NCBI GenBank assembly: GCA_037954665.1 | Contig: JBBMOL010000091.1 | Location: 1,860,001 to 1,924,000 of the forward strand | Reading direction: 5' to 3' | Origin: Laguncularia racemosa | Lineage: Eukaryota; Streptophyta; Magnoliopsida; Myrtales; Combretaceae | Length of the DNA stretch: 64,000 nucleotides | The notes under the pieces: generated by a model | The model's database searches: none | What the model saw: the letters and a program-made list of their open reading frames with translations, nothing else | Told to the model about the DNA's origin: nothing | Part shown: positions 23,130 to 34,326 of the stretch, in pieces | Numbering within the stretch: position 1 is the stretch's first letter | Layout of the letters: every line of letters starts with the position of its first letter | Program-made: the position numbers and the translations under genes

Positions 23130-24740
23130 AACTTTTTAGACACCTAACTCAGGAGCTTTTGATCATATGGTGAGCTCTCTTAAGCAATATCAATCTTATC
23201 TTTTTGACAATAATTGCTTCGTTCAACTACCAAATAATTTATGTCTTAAAGCTATTCATAATGAAACAGTTGTTATAAACACTCAAAAAATATATATTGG
23301 GTATTACAAGTCACGTATTATATACACGTGATATATAGATATTGATAAGATTTTAACATATATTTATATAAAACATGGATAGTAGTTGTTTAGAAAACTA
23401 TTCATATATGTTAATATCTTATTGGTATTATTACACATCACGTATGCATATTTTTTACTTTATGATATTTTTAATTTCAATCTTTTTTCACTCTCTAAAC
23501 TTGTTCTAAATAACAAATATTTGGCTTCATTCAAAAGCCACCAAGCTTATAGTTAGGAGTTATAACTGTATCTCCCATGATGTCTCTCTCAATTAGTGTT
23601 CTTAATAAATTGCTTAGATCTTTCGATGTATGGTATTTTTGTATCGGTCATCCTTCCCTTGATCGCGTGTAAGATACTCACAAATTAGATGTCTCGGTTA
23701 GTTGAATATCTTGTCTATCCCCTAGCTAAACGCATGAACACTTCTGAATAATAGTAGATAATCACACTAGAGTAACTTAGGGAGTTCTTGATGCGAACCA
23801 AATATTATATATTCAATCCGTTCAAACCGATGATAAACTTAGATTCTCTTTCACATATTTGTACTCATCTCCTGGTATTATTCATCAGCATTCTTGTGTT
23901 GAAACTTAAAACACCACATTAAAATGGTGTAGTTGAATACAAACATTAATACCTACTAAATGTTGCTAAAGCATTTTTGTTTCAATCAGCTTTAACTCTA
24001 TATTTTTGGGGGGGGTGGTGCAATTTTGACAGCCCACCTTTTAGTTAATCGCATTCCAACCATACCCTTCAGGGAAACACAACCTATCAATTGTTAGGTC
24101 AAAAATCTCCTTCTTAAAAACATTTCCATGCGTTTGATTCTTCACGTTTTGCTTCAACTCTAAAGTATGATTGGAAAAAGTTTGGTGCAGGAGCGCATCT
24201 ACGTGTGTTCGTTGGATATCCCATCGGTGTCAAAGACCCACAAGTTGCTTGATTTGGTTGATAAAAAATATATTGTTTCTAGTGACACTTGTTTTGTTAA
24301 GCATATTTTTCCTTCTCGTAATTCTTCTTTACGTGATTCCTTCTCTTAAATCAATATCTTGATTATTCCATTTGTTTACCTCTTGACATATCCTCATCTG
24401 TTATAGATTAACCTTTCTCGTACTTTGATTAGTCAGCATCTACACCTCGTAATACCCATGTTGCCACAGAGCCACAATGTACATTGACTTCTCTGTTTGA
24501 TACTCCGTGTGTAACGACACCTTCCGCTTAACTACGTATGAGTTTCACCAATATCTCATTTACCCTCTTATTTTCGAGCTTTTTCAGTTCAACTTTCCCA
24601 ACAACCCGAACCATATTGTTATGAACATGCTATGAATTATGAAAACTGGAAAAAGCGAATGAATCAAAAGCTTGATGCTTTGAAGAATAGCAATACCTTT
24701 TTTTATCCGATTTCTCCGAAGAAAATACCACACAACATAC
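23130..24740 (+). pseudogene. Ty1/copia pol relic (protease, integrase, start of RT)
   Basis: Protease: PNSGAFDHMVSSLKQYQSYL (about 23140-23200) corresponds to the copia D-S-G-A-T-D-H-M motif. Integrase C-terminal half: SPGIIHQHSCVET, then an N-G-V-V-E-like block near 23930, an F-W-x-x-x-x-x-T-A-x-x-L-I-N-R-I-P-like block (23990-24060), AHLRVFVGYPIGVKDPQ (about 24195-24245) and then KLLDLVDKKYIVSSDTCFVK with HIFPSRNS. RT start: MNQKLDALKNSNT (about 24660-24700). Frame changes and stops are frequent. The element is truncated early in RT; no LTRs were identified. It has the same strand as the copia gag relic at 17.4-18.06 kb. Confidence 0.65.
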
Positions 24741-27700
24741 CAAAGAAAATACATGAGTATGCTGTATCAGCATTGATGGCTTGTTAGGACATAGTTATGC
24801 ACTTTAAATTTCACTATCAAAATTGAGAGTCATACATATATGAAAGTATTACAATCATTATCTACAATTAATAATTTTAGCTTCAATATTTACATGCAAG
24901 TTCCGCATGTACATGGTGACTTAGCATAAAACCTGTTAGGATAAGTACTTTGGGGGCCTCTATTTTTGTATCAAAAATCAAATCAAGTCCTTTGTGTTTT
25001 CAATAAATCATTTGTATCTCGCGTGTTTGTTTTCTTGCATCAAGTAAATGCCTCCATAATTATTTTTTCTTTGAGGAATTTAAAGAATACAGGCTAGGCT
25101 CCAATAACTTAGATTTAGCAAGCTAACATGGAAAAGCAAAACTGACTTTAAGCTTTTTGGAATTCCAATTTACACTCTCATCGAGTCTCTTCATATCATG
25201 TTTTATAACTGTGAGACCATTTACAATGCTAACACCTCATTTAGAGTCTATAGGTGTTATATCAACATTTTAAGAAACCCTCTTTTAAAGATTTATCAAC
25301 TTTATCTTTATTAAGGTTCTTGAATAGAGATTCTTAACATTTATTTATATTATTTATAGAATTCACATTATAAAATAACAACAAAAATAATGCTAAAGAC
25401 CAAAAAAAAAAAAAAAGTTTTTGTGATCTTATACAAACACCCCAATTGTTGAAGGACCCAAGCTAATACTTAAAGACTCTAGAAAAGGGTTTTTAACATT
25501 AAGAGGTAAAATGGCCTAATAAGCTATTTGCTATGTAAGCTTAACAAGAGCAACAATATGTGCATTTTTGAATGGCACGTAAAAAACAATAATAATAATA
25601 GATTAGCTTATTTAGTGTAATAGTAGAAATATAAATCTAAATATTCATTTGAAATAATGAAGACTAACTTAAATTTTAGTAGAAATATGGATCGCTTCTT
25701 CTTCTTTTTTTTTTTCTTTTTTTATTTGCACTTAAAGTAACAAGGTCGTAGATAAGATCACATCACAAATTTTTATTTTACAAAAATTAAAAAAAAGGAA
25801 AACAAAATGAAAATAGCATATGATTGGCACTTTGCTTGGCAGATAATGTGTGGGCGGGTCCCTTAGGCGTGCCTAAAACTAAAAGTGGTGTGAGCGAAAA
25901 ACGACATCATAAGGCACTACAAACTGGGAGTGCTCGCCACGTGTCGACTGCCTAACTTCAACTGCAAACTCACCCTACGACAATCATAAGGAGCCCACAT
26001 GACCATCACTCCATATCTTCGTGTGTGAAAATTTTGGTTAGTGCGAGATGTGATGTATTAGCAATTCGCCCTCTTTCATCCCATGTGACCCCTCCTTATG
26101 GAAAACCGCAAGGACAAGACTTCATCTATATTTAATGATTTTTCATAATCAAAGACCGAAAATTATTATTCATATGCCTATAAGTTGTGTTACTCATTTG
26201 ATGGAGAAAAGGGGACTTGCACATGCTTTTACATTTACTTTTGCTTTTTCTATATAAAGAGCCTAACAAAACAAAATGCTTACAAGTATGTAACAAGAGA
26301 TGCATGATCATATAATCTTGCTTTGGAACACATTTAAAACTACAAGACCCAATAGTATAATGTGTAATAAAATTTTATAATTAAACATGTCATATCAATT
26401 CAAAAAGTATGAGTGAGCTATCTAACCTACCATCTATGGTGTGAAGTCTCACAAGAGTAGTTTAAATCTTTTTTAATTATTCTCGATTATTCATATTAAA
26501 TACATGTTTTCTTGATTTCCTTGATTAGTTTATTTTGCGGCTATTGTTGATATTTGCCAATTTGATGAAATTTTTATTATCCACTAGTTTAAGTTTTACT
26601 TGTGAAAAAAAATACATTTATATTCTAAGCCCATTATAAATATAGCCTTGTAACCTTGAAGTTAGAAAGTTGATCTATTAACAATGAAATTAAATTATTA
26701 AAACTAACAATAGGAATCTTAATTTAAATCCAAATCTTAAAACCAACATCAAACCTAAGCCTTAACCATTTCTTATGGTGGAATCCTATGATAAGAAACA
26801 CTAAATTTGAAACTTAGGCTCAAATTCTATGATAGATTATTAATTAAACAAACTCCTAATAAAACCGGTGATTTAATCAAAGCTATGAATTAGGATTTAA
26901 AAGTTTAGCATGGGTTTCCCTTACCCCAAAACCCTAACAATGGTCTACTTTACGTTAAAATCTCATAATATTAACTAAAACATAGAATTATTCATAAAAG
27001 AGCGTAATAATGATTCAATCAGTTTTCTTAAGCCCTTACAAAATTGATAGATCAACACAATAGGACCCTAAATAAAAAACTCTTGACCCTAACTTAGGTA
27101 GAACCATACATCAAGTGGAAAACAAGAGAAAATGAGCTAAATGACTAGAGTAATATACCAATTTCTCAATGTAATTAACCACTTAAGCCATCTAACCAAC
27201 CACTTTGCTTATGTGGTTGACTAGATTCACCTCTTACCTATAGGTTGATCTTGATCCTTGTTTATTCGAAATCTCATTTTGCACCTTATCATAGCTTAAC
27301 TATTAGCCCCAAGTGAATTATAAACATCTTAAACCTAATTATTCACCTAAAGAATTGATAAAATAATTTTAAGTTAAATTCTACAAATTTACTAAAATAA
27401 TTGAATATATAAATTTATAGAAAATAAGGCAAAAAAGATTCAAATAATAATGTTAAGAACAAACAAGTGCAATACTCACCTTGTTTGCTAGTTGCCTATA
27501 TTAGAATTAGTCAACAACATAATACATATCTTATAAATTAATTGTAAGCATTTTATTTGTGCTTGTGTTAAGGTGGATGTTTGCATAATCAAGTCATCAA
27601 TTGGGTATTTGTCACCTATTGTGGGGCCAAACATTCGTGATGAAGCCATTGGTAAGTTAGGTGCCAACACCACCATGTTATGGATATAAGGTCAACCATT

Positions 27701-28053
27701 GATATAGTAGAAGCAAAGTTGATACGGGTTTGAGATCCAGGATGATACTATTTTGTAGGTGATTATAATGGTAAGGGACACTATGTTAGAAATTTGTAGG
27801 GGGATTGGAGTAAAGATGGCTAATATAGGTGATGAATATGATGCGAAAGAATTTTCTTGTATTGTGGTTTTGGATATTAACAAATATCAAAATATTAAGA
27901 TTTTTGGATCACTGTATACATGGATATGTGTTTTGATTTTGTTACCTAAGATGTCTAGTTTGCTTGTGTTTGCTTCCTACACAGAAATAAGCTAACTATA
28001 AAATACCGAAAAATAAATAAGTTTTATTTAATGGAGCAATGATATAGTATAAT
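24741..28053. other. Non-coding DNA with one promoter-like patch
   Basis: No gene recognised. Between 25850 and 26300 the base composition is less AT-rich and holds a G-box/ABRE-like CACGTGTC (25938-25945) and a TATATAAAG box (26251-26259) about 310 bp further on, but no sizeable reading frame follows. Open frames at 27488-27995 have no motif. Diverged repeats may be present. Confidence 0.45.
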
Positions 28054-28058
28054 AGTTA

Positions 28059-29799
28059 TGTAGGAGGCAATATAGGTTTTTTAACCCTAGACGATATAAG
28101 CCCTTACAAAACCCTATTGTCCTTTTTTCTAAACTACACTTCACTTTGTAGATAATGCTTAAACAAGTGATTTGAAAGTTCCTACCAATTAACTCAATAG
28201 GTGGAATACACGAGGTAAGTGTTAATCTAAATTGGATTGTGGTACGCCCTCTTATGTTAATAAGTGTTTAACCTAAGGATGGATTTACGTTATAGTTCAA
28301 ACGCAATTAAGGTAAGTAGATTCTGGGGTGATTGGATCAATTTTGAAATCAAGTGAGCAATTCAATCAAGTTGATCTTTTTGCACTGAGCTTTATGAATT
28401 AAACAACGTTCTATATTAGATTAGAAGTAACAAAGAGACAGCTAAGGATTGGCTTGAAAAAGGGGATGAATTGTGAAGGAATCAAGCCTTCGTGAGAACT
28501 CAAAGGGTACATGGTCGTGTACTTTTTTGTGGTGAAAGTGAGGGCAAATTGTAAAAAAAAAAAAGGTGATATATGGCCAAGTACACGCTTGTGTACTTGC
28601 TCTTGTTGAAGTACATAGTCACGTACACGACCATGTATTTGGGGCGTGTCAAAAGGCCTTGACACACAAAAAGGTACACGGCTCTACACATGGCTGTGTT
28701 CCTATCTATGCACTTATACATGGCTATATACACAATCATGTTATCCTATAAAACTTCCAAAATGATTCTTCTTCCCTATTTCTCAAATTTTATGAAACTC
28801 AAAACCCTCTTTGCATCAAATTAAGTCGTTGCGAAGGGAAATCATTAACTTACACTTAGAATTACAAACTAGTCGAATCTAGACTAACTTGTAAGCTATT
28901 GCTAAATTAGTTATTTATGTATAATAGGTTATACCAAGGTTCATAATTGCCAATTAGTAACCTCAAAACAGTTCCTTCAGGTATGTGATTACTCTATTTG
29001 TGGTTTGTGTTTGTTAGCATAATATTAAAATGCACTTAAATGATATTTGGTTAAGATTTGGTTGTTACTTGTACTTGACTTAGCCTAAGGGTCGGTGGTG
29101 GTAGATCCCTAGGGGGCACCTTAATAATCTTTATGTAATGCTATCCCTCGTGGATTCACACATTAAAATGATTTGGGTAGAATTAGGAATTCATGGGTGT
29201 TAGGGCCTGTAGTAGCAATCCTAATATCATACTATGTATTATATATATGTATATATATGATGTGGTGGGGTCATAAGTACCCTTTTGCTGTTTAAGGACT
29301 AAATGAGATAGTAACCTACTATTCAAAAACTTTGTTGTTGCATTGGTGTATATGGTTTAAGTTATGCTTGATCATGCGCATGTATTTATGGGTTATATAT
29401 ACCAGGCATTAGCTCACCTTTTGGGAACCTTCTTCTTTTTTAGCTGTAGGAATAGATAATTACACGTCATATGACAAGGATCTAGGGACATACACACATC
29501 ATTTAAAGTCTTTGAGCATTATTGAACGTTAGTTTAATTATGGAGGATTAGAATATTGAGAAATGTTTGACAGTTAGATTATTTTACATGGATGTATCAA
29601 GATAACTTGAAAAAGTTTGTGGTTTATGAATGGATTCAATTGAACTACTTATTCATGATGTTAAATGTTTATCTTGATTATGGATAACAAGTATTGCAAA
29701 TTATATGAGATTGGCATGTTTAGGAGCTTTAACATGTCTTTACCTTGTAATGACACGTAGCAAGTTGTAGCGTTCCAGATCTGAGGTTTTATAGTTTCA
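28059..29799 (+). repeat. 5' LTR of element D
   Basis: Starts TGTAGGAGGC and ends just before the primer site. A TATA-like GATATAAG lies only ~35 bp in (28091-28098), followed by a pyrimidine-rich CCCTATTGTCC stretch, so U3 would be very short. 28500-28745 holds a cluster of short palindromes of the GTACACGGCCGTGTAC type. A low-complexity TATATATG stretch is near 29240-29257. Confidence 0.8.
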
Positions 29800-29800
29800 A

Positions 29801-29812
29801 TGGTATCAAAAC
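29801..29812 (+). promoter_or_regulatory. Primer-binding site of element D
   Basis: TGGTATCAAAAC, two changes from the tRNA-iMet-complementary TGGTATCAGAGC that is intact in elements B and C. It sits two bases after the LTR's terminal CA. Confidence 0.7.
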
Positions 29813-29924
29813 TTAGGCTTGAAGATCCTTAGGAACTAGGCTAATGATCAATAGGTATAGGTTTTAATCAGTGGAAAATAGGTTGTGATCTCTAGATGAA
29901 TTAGGCATTGAATATGTTAGACGG
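29813..29924 (+). other. Leader of element D, left of element A
   Basis: 112 bp of untranslated leader ending with GACGG (29920-29924), the left target duplication of element A. It continues at 44736 on the other side of A. Confidence 0.7.
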
Positions 29925-30187
29925 TGTAAACACCCCATTTTTTCCCTAGGAATGAATAATAATCAATTTCCAATTTTTTCCAATTTTTCTCTAATTTAGC
30001 ATAAATAATAAAAATATTCAAAAAATAAAAATAAATAGGAAAACACATCAATTTTGAAAAATGATTTCAGAAATGGCAATAATAAATAGTAAATAATTTT
30101 TGCAAATTTTTGAAATTTCAAAAAATACAAAAAAATAAAAAAATTCGCATTGCATATATGCAATTTGTGAACTTAGAAAAATCAGGA

Positions 30188-30265
30188 AAACGGGCTAACC
30201 CAGCTGGTCCGGACCACGGGCTAAGGCGCGCGCAGGGGGGCTCGGTCACAGGTTCGAATCGCGGG
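30188..30265 (+). other. tRNA-like A-box/B-box module in U3 of the 5' LTR of A
   Basis: TAACCCAGCTGG (30195-30206; A-box consensus T-R-G-C-x-x-A-G-Y-x-G-G with one change) and GGTTCGAATCG (30251-30261; B box) lie 56 nt apart. The spacing suits a tRNA with a long variable arm or a tRNA-derived SINE. A complete acceptor stem is not evident. Confidence 0.65.
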
Positions 30266-30600
30266 GGAAGTAGTTTCCGCGTTTTGAGTTTTTTCACTTA
30301 TCCAGGACACGTGGCAGCATCCGATTGGCTAGAGGAAATGCACGCACCGGGCGCGTGATCGTCTTCAACCTCGGTCCGAGATCGCCGGCGAGGGGAAAAA
30401 TTCAAATTTCGGCCGTTTCGATTCGATTTTTTGCACAAATCCAATAGATCTTCAACAGAATTGAGATAAACATCATCCAATTTGAATCAAATCTCAACAA
30501 ATCAAAGGATTTACACGAATCGGAGTTGGTTTATTTAACCGTCGATCCGATTTGCTTCGATAGGTGGAAATCCGAGCTTATCCAGCTCGATTTCGAACGC

Positions 30601-30610
30601 CTATAAATAG
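30601..30610 (+). promoter_or_regulatory. TATA box of the 5' LTR of A
   Basis: CTATAAATAG, conserved at the same place in the partner LTR (43284-43293) and in both related solo LTRs (7829-7839 and 19301-19310, minus strand). Transcription would begin about 25-35 bp downstream. Confidence 0.75.
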
Positions 30611-31598
30611 AGGATGAGAGGAGGAAGCCAAAGGACGAATCACAATTGAGAGAAAGTGAGAAAAGAGAGCAAATCGGAGAGCATCGGAGGAAACCCAAAA
30701 CCGCGAACCGCCGATCGAAGCCAAGCCGCCACCGGGAGACGTTCTGAGAGCAAACCACCCCCACCATTGGATTCAACACCCTCGAGAAGCTAGGATTCGA
30801 CACCTCACCCGTGACAAAAAACTGCCGGAATGCCGTGAACGAACATCATCCGCCGTCGTGTCCGACCGATCCGACCAGACCCGATTCGACCCGACTGATC
30901 CGACCTGCGCACCGACCCGAATCTAGGTAAGTTGGATTTTCCGGATTTATTTTATTTATTTATTTTTATTCCGATTTTATTTATTATTATTTATTTATTT
31001 ATTCATTTGTTATTTATGTATTTATTTATTTATGTTTTATTTATATTTCTATAAATAGGAAAATGTTAGAAATTAGATTTTTTTTTAGGATTTAATAATT
31101 AAAAAAAATAAAAATGTAGAGAATAATAATAAAAATATTAGGAAAATAATAATAAGACTTTAGACTTTAAAATAGGATAGATAATAACTTAGGATAAAAT
31201 TTTTAACAAAAGTTCACAAAAATTATGAAAAATTATAAAAATAATAAAAAATAATAAAAAACTATAAAACTCATGAAAACTCATAAAAATTATAAAATGT
31301 AGAAGAATAAGGAAAAATCGAAAAAATCATAAAAATTACAAAGAAAATCATAAAAAAATTAATAAAAATTCAAAAATTATAAAAATAGAAAAAAAATGAG
31401 TTTTAGCACTTAGAAAAATCATTTTCTTCAAATAAATCCAAAATTGATGTTTTTTCCTAAAAATCATTTTCAAAGATCAAATTACTAAGCTTAGGTTTAG
31501 ACTTTTTTTAGAAAAATCCCAAAAATGTTAAAAACATAAAGCAAAAGAGATTTCAAAATTAAAATTCACAAATCCACTAAATATTTTCAGAAAAAAGC

Positions 31599-31645
31599 GA
31601 ACTACGACTTGTTTGATCCTGAATAACAGGTACGTAGGCACCCAT
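31599..31645 (+). promoter_or_regulatory. Conserved R/U5 hairpin motif, 5' LTR of A
   Basis: CTACG (31602-31606) and CGTAG (31633-31637) are complementary and enclose a ~26-nt loop containing TTTGATCCTGAAT. The same motif is at 44286-44321, 18547-18582 (minus strand) and, with one stem change, 6504-6538 (minus strand). Confidence 0.6.
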
Positions 31646-32050
31646 TTGGGTCAACCTATAAAATGGAATAAAAAATCATTTTCTTAGAATAATAAAAAAC
31701 ATAATAAAAAGTAACAGAAATATAATAAAACACATTTCTAAATAGGAACAATTTTAGGAGATTAGGTGATAACCGTAAGGTTTTAATAGGTTAGCCTCCG
31801 GACTTAGAAACTCTGGTTTTCCCTTTTCTTCTTTTCAAAAACGAGAAGGGAAATAACGACTACTAGTGGTCTAAATTAAGACTAATCCGCTCCTTTAGTC
31901 TTAATTCAATATTTCCAAACAACAGTTGGGTGGCGACTCCAAAAATCAAACGAAATTCCTAATTCAAGTCGAGGATCTACATTAGATGAGCATGGGGTCT
32001 AGTCTAGATCGGATTAGGAATGGGAATTCAAAAAATTAGACTCGACAGGA

Positions 32051-32069
32051 TGGCGACTCCACTGGGGAC
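32051..32069 (+). promoter_or_regulatory. Primer-binding site of element A
   Basis: TGGCGACTCCACTGGGGAC, three bases after the LTR end. This matches the tRNA-Arg-type primer site known for Ogre elements. Confidence 0.8.
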
Positions 32070-32546
32070 CCATTCCAGTAGGCTAGCTACCTGAATCTCC
32101 TCAAGATGTTCTTTTAAAGAAATGTCTTTCAATTATTATTTTGTTACTAACTTTTCAAGGATTAGCTAGATTTTAGTTTTCTTTACTATGGGGTTTGCAT
32201 GCATAAGTTTGTGTGAATAGATGCGGTCGAACCTGGATCGTCCTAGAAACCTAAGTTGGGGAGCCATTGTGTAGGTTTCAGGCGAAGTGAGTTGATCACC
32301 GTTCGGGATCGATTAGGCTACCCCACCCAATGCTTCGATATGGCCTGAGATCCATTTCTCCGAGAATGCGGGAGGCCATAGAGCTTGGGGACCAATTAGA
32401 ACCAACTTACTTGCATACATAGCATCATAAGGGTTGACAATTGATAACAATGTAATGGTTTGTTGTTTTATTTTGGAGTTCAAAGCTATTTCCCTGTAAT
32501 GTTTTCATAGTTCTGTTTGTAATTAGGCAATTTCTTATTGTAATAG

Positions 32547-34068
32547 ATGGCTAGCACCACAGTCAACCGCCTCATCTGCAAAGAAATTCGGGTGTACCTT
32601 TGGACCCAAAGTTGGTACTGGACCATTGGTTTACCTTGTACAACCCAGAGGAGCAGGCCTTCATCCAGCAAAAGATCGGCTCCATCCTCTCACTGACAAA
32701 GATAGAGGTGAATTTGCCTTTAGTCCGGGCCATGCTCCAATTATGGGATATCGAACCCGCTGCTTTCTTTATCGGGCCTTATGAGATCACCCCTACCTTG
32801 GAGGAGTACACCCAGTTGCTATAGGCTCCAGCACTGACTGATCAAATCTACGCACCAGACCTTGAGGCCAAGCCAGCCGGTACCTTCAGCGGATTATTAG
32901 GCATATGTGAGACAGTAGTCAACAAAGCCCTGGCAGACTGTAATGGATATTGCATACGTATGGATGATTTAGAAGCCTGGTTCATCGCCCGAGAGGACAA
33001 TGGGGATAGGAAGGACATACTGTGTGGGGACCCCAAAACTTACAGACAGAGAAGGGTGAACGCTTTCATCTTGACAGCCTTCGCCACCATACTGTTCCCC
33101 ACCGGGACCTTCTATATTCACTACCGGGTTGCAGAACTGGTAACCCAATTTCTGGAGGGAAGATCTTACATCCCGGCTCTACTGGCTGAACAGATCCGAA
33201 CTTGAATTTCCTCAAGAAGAAAGGCCATGGGATCCTTCGCTCAAGCCTCAACCTTCTGCTGATATGGTTTGTAAGCCACCTTAAGTGCTTCGGGCTGAAC
33301 ATGGTCCGAAAAACCTTAGCCCAGTAGGTGGATCTCGTAGACTCATGTATAGAAAAGGTGAAGCTACCCGACGACCTTACCAGCCACAGTTGGGTAGAGG
33401 TACTTAGAAGTTTCAGTGCTGAGGATATTCTATGGACAGCCAGGTGGAGTTGTTGTGACAAAATCATCTTGACCTGCAGAAACTTCCAAGCAGTACCTTT
33501 AATTGGAATCAGCGGATGTATTGGATATCACCCCAACTCAGTGGTCCGCCAATTTGGTACCATCCAAGATATAGTTTATCTGCCTTCGCTGGAAGCAGTC
33601 ACCTTTGAATACCAAGATCTGAACCTGTTGGTAGCCGAGAAGTTTGCTAAGTTGGCAGAGGTCAAAGCACTTTGGGAAGCCAGAATTGAAAGCCCGAATG
33701 TGGACATCTGGGAATTAGATGGCGAAGTGGGAAAACACCGAGCCACCAGAGAGTTTGTAATCCGCCAACTATACCAGACAGGGGAAAGAGCATACCGGGT
33801 TCCAGACATCACCCAACCAAGACCAGACAAGATCAATCCAGAGACAGAAGTATACCTAGAACAGGTCAAGGCCCGAATGGAGGTATACTTTGAAGCTGCA
33901 GATCATAAGAAAGACATCTGGAAGGGACGTTTCAAAGAATCCGACCAAAGGAACAAGGCCTTGGAAGCACAATTAGAGAAGACCCAAGCCAAAGTCAAAG
34001 AATTAGAAGCTGTCATCAATGGGAAGTCTGAGCCTCCACAACAGAAGACTAAAAGAGTTAGGAAATAG
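32547..34068 (+). pseudogene. ORF1 of element A (upstream extra ORF, broken)
   Basis: A protein of about 500 codons in three frames. N-terminus MASTTVNRLICKE (32547), then LVLDHWFTLYNPEEQAFIQQ and a block ending EITPTLEEYTQLL, a TAG at 32822, then LEAWFIAREDNG, AFATILFPTGTFYIHYRVAE and YIPALLAEQIRT to a TGA at 33203. After a frame change the downstream frame (33328-34068) has WTARWSCCDKIILTC, VPLIGISGCIGYHPN and a charged, coiled-coil-like C-terminus with a basic end KTKRVRK. 'L-T-P-T-L-E-E-Y' and 'V-P-L-I-G-x-x-G-C-I-x-Y-x-P' are signatures of the Ogre ORF1 protein, related to plant mobile-domain proteins. Its role in the element is not established. At least two frameshifts and two stops disable it. 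Confidence 0.75.
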
Positions 34069-34326
34069 ATCATTATTTGTAATTTTTTTTTATTTTATTT
34101 TGATTATCGAACTCTAAAATTTTCAATATTAATAAAAGTAAAGTTTCAATATTACATTGTCAATCAATTGTCAACCCTTTTATTTTTAGCATCCGCGCGA
34201 CACATGCATATCATTTTGCTTACATCACACCAAAATAAAAAACAAAATGCGCGCCCAGGTATCAAGATAGCTCCCAAGCAACCGAACCCTCTCAGAAGTC
34301 CAATTCTCACACGTTCAAGAACAAAA

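Larger units (their letters stand above)
29925..32047 (+). repeat. 5' LTR of element A
   Basis: U3 holds the tRNA-like module (30195-30261), a G-box with CCAAT box (GACACGTGGCAG...GATTGG, about 30303-30329) and a TATA box (30601-30610). The R region then runs through a purine-rich leader to a potential 5' splice-like GGTAAGTTGG near 30925. U5 is long, AT-rich and A-rich, with the CTACG...CGTAG hairpin at 31602-31637. It ends AGACTCGACA. Confidence 0.9.

Noticed and set aside
24167..24362. Two overlapping short genes of about 60 codons
   Set aside because: Both are frames of the same decayed copia integrase end; the motif order continues from one frame into the other.
27488..28053. A short gene on either strand
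   Set aside because: Three overlapping frames of 62-78 codons on opposite strands, with no motif and no conserved context.
30188..30265. A functional tRNA gene
   Set aside because: A and B boxes are present, but I could not see a matched acceptor stem or a convincing anticodon arm, and the same module recurs inside several LTRs.
30110..30803. Open frames in both strands of the A LTR (also at 42793-43712)
   Set aside because: They repeat in both LTR copies with different breaks, overlap the tRNA-like module and TATA box, and show no protein motif. I regard them as chance frames in a GC-richer U3/R.
33328..34068. A host gene encoding a 246-residue coiled-coil protein
   Set aside because: It is the downstream part of the Ogre ORF1, positioned between LTR and gag, with the matching upstream part just before it.
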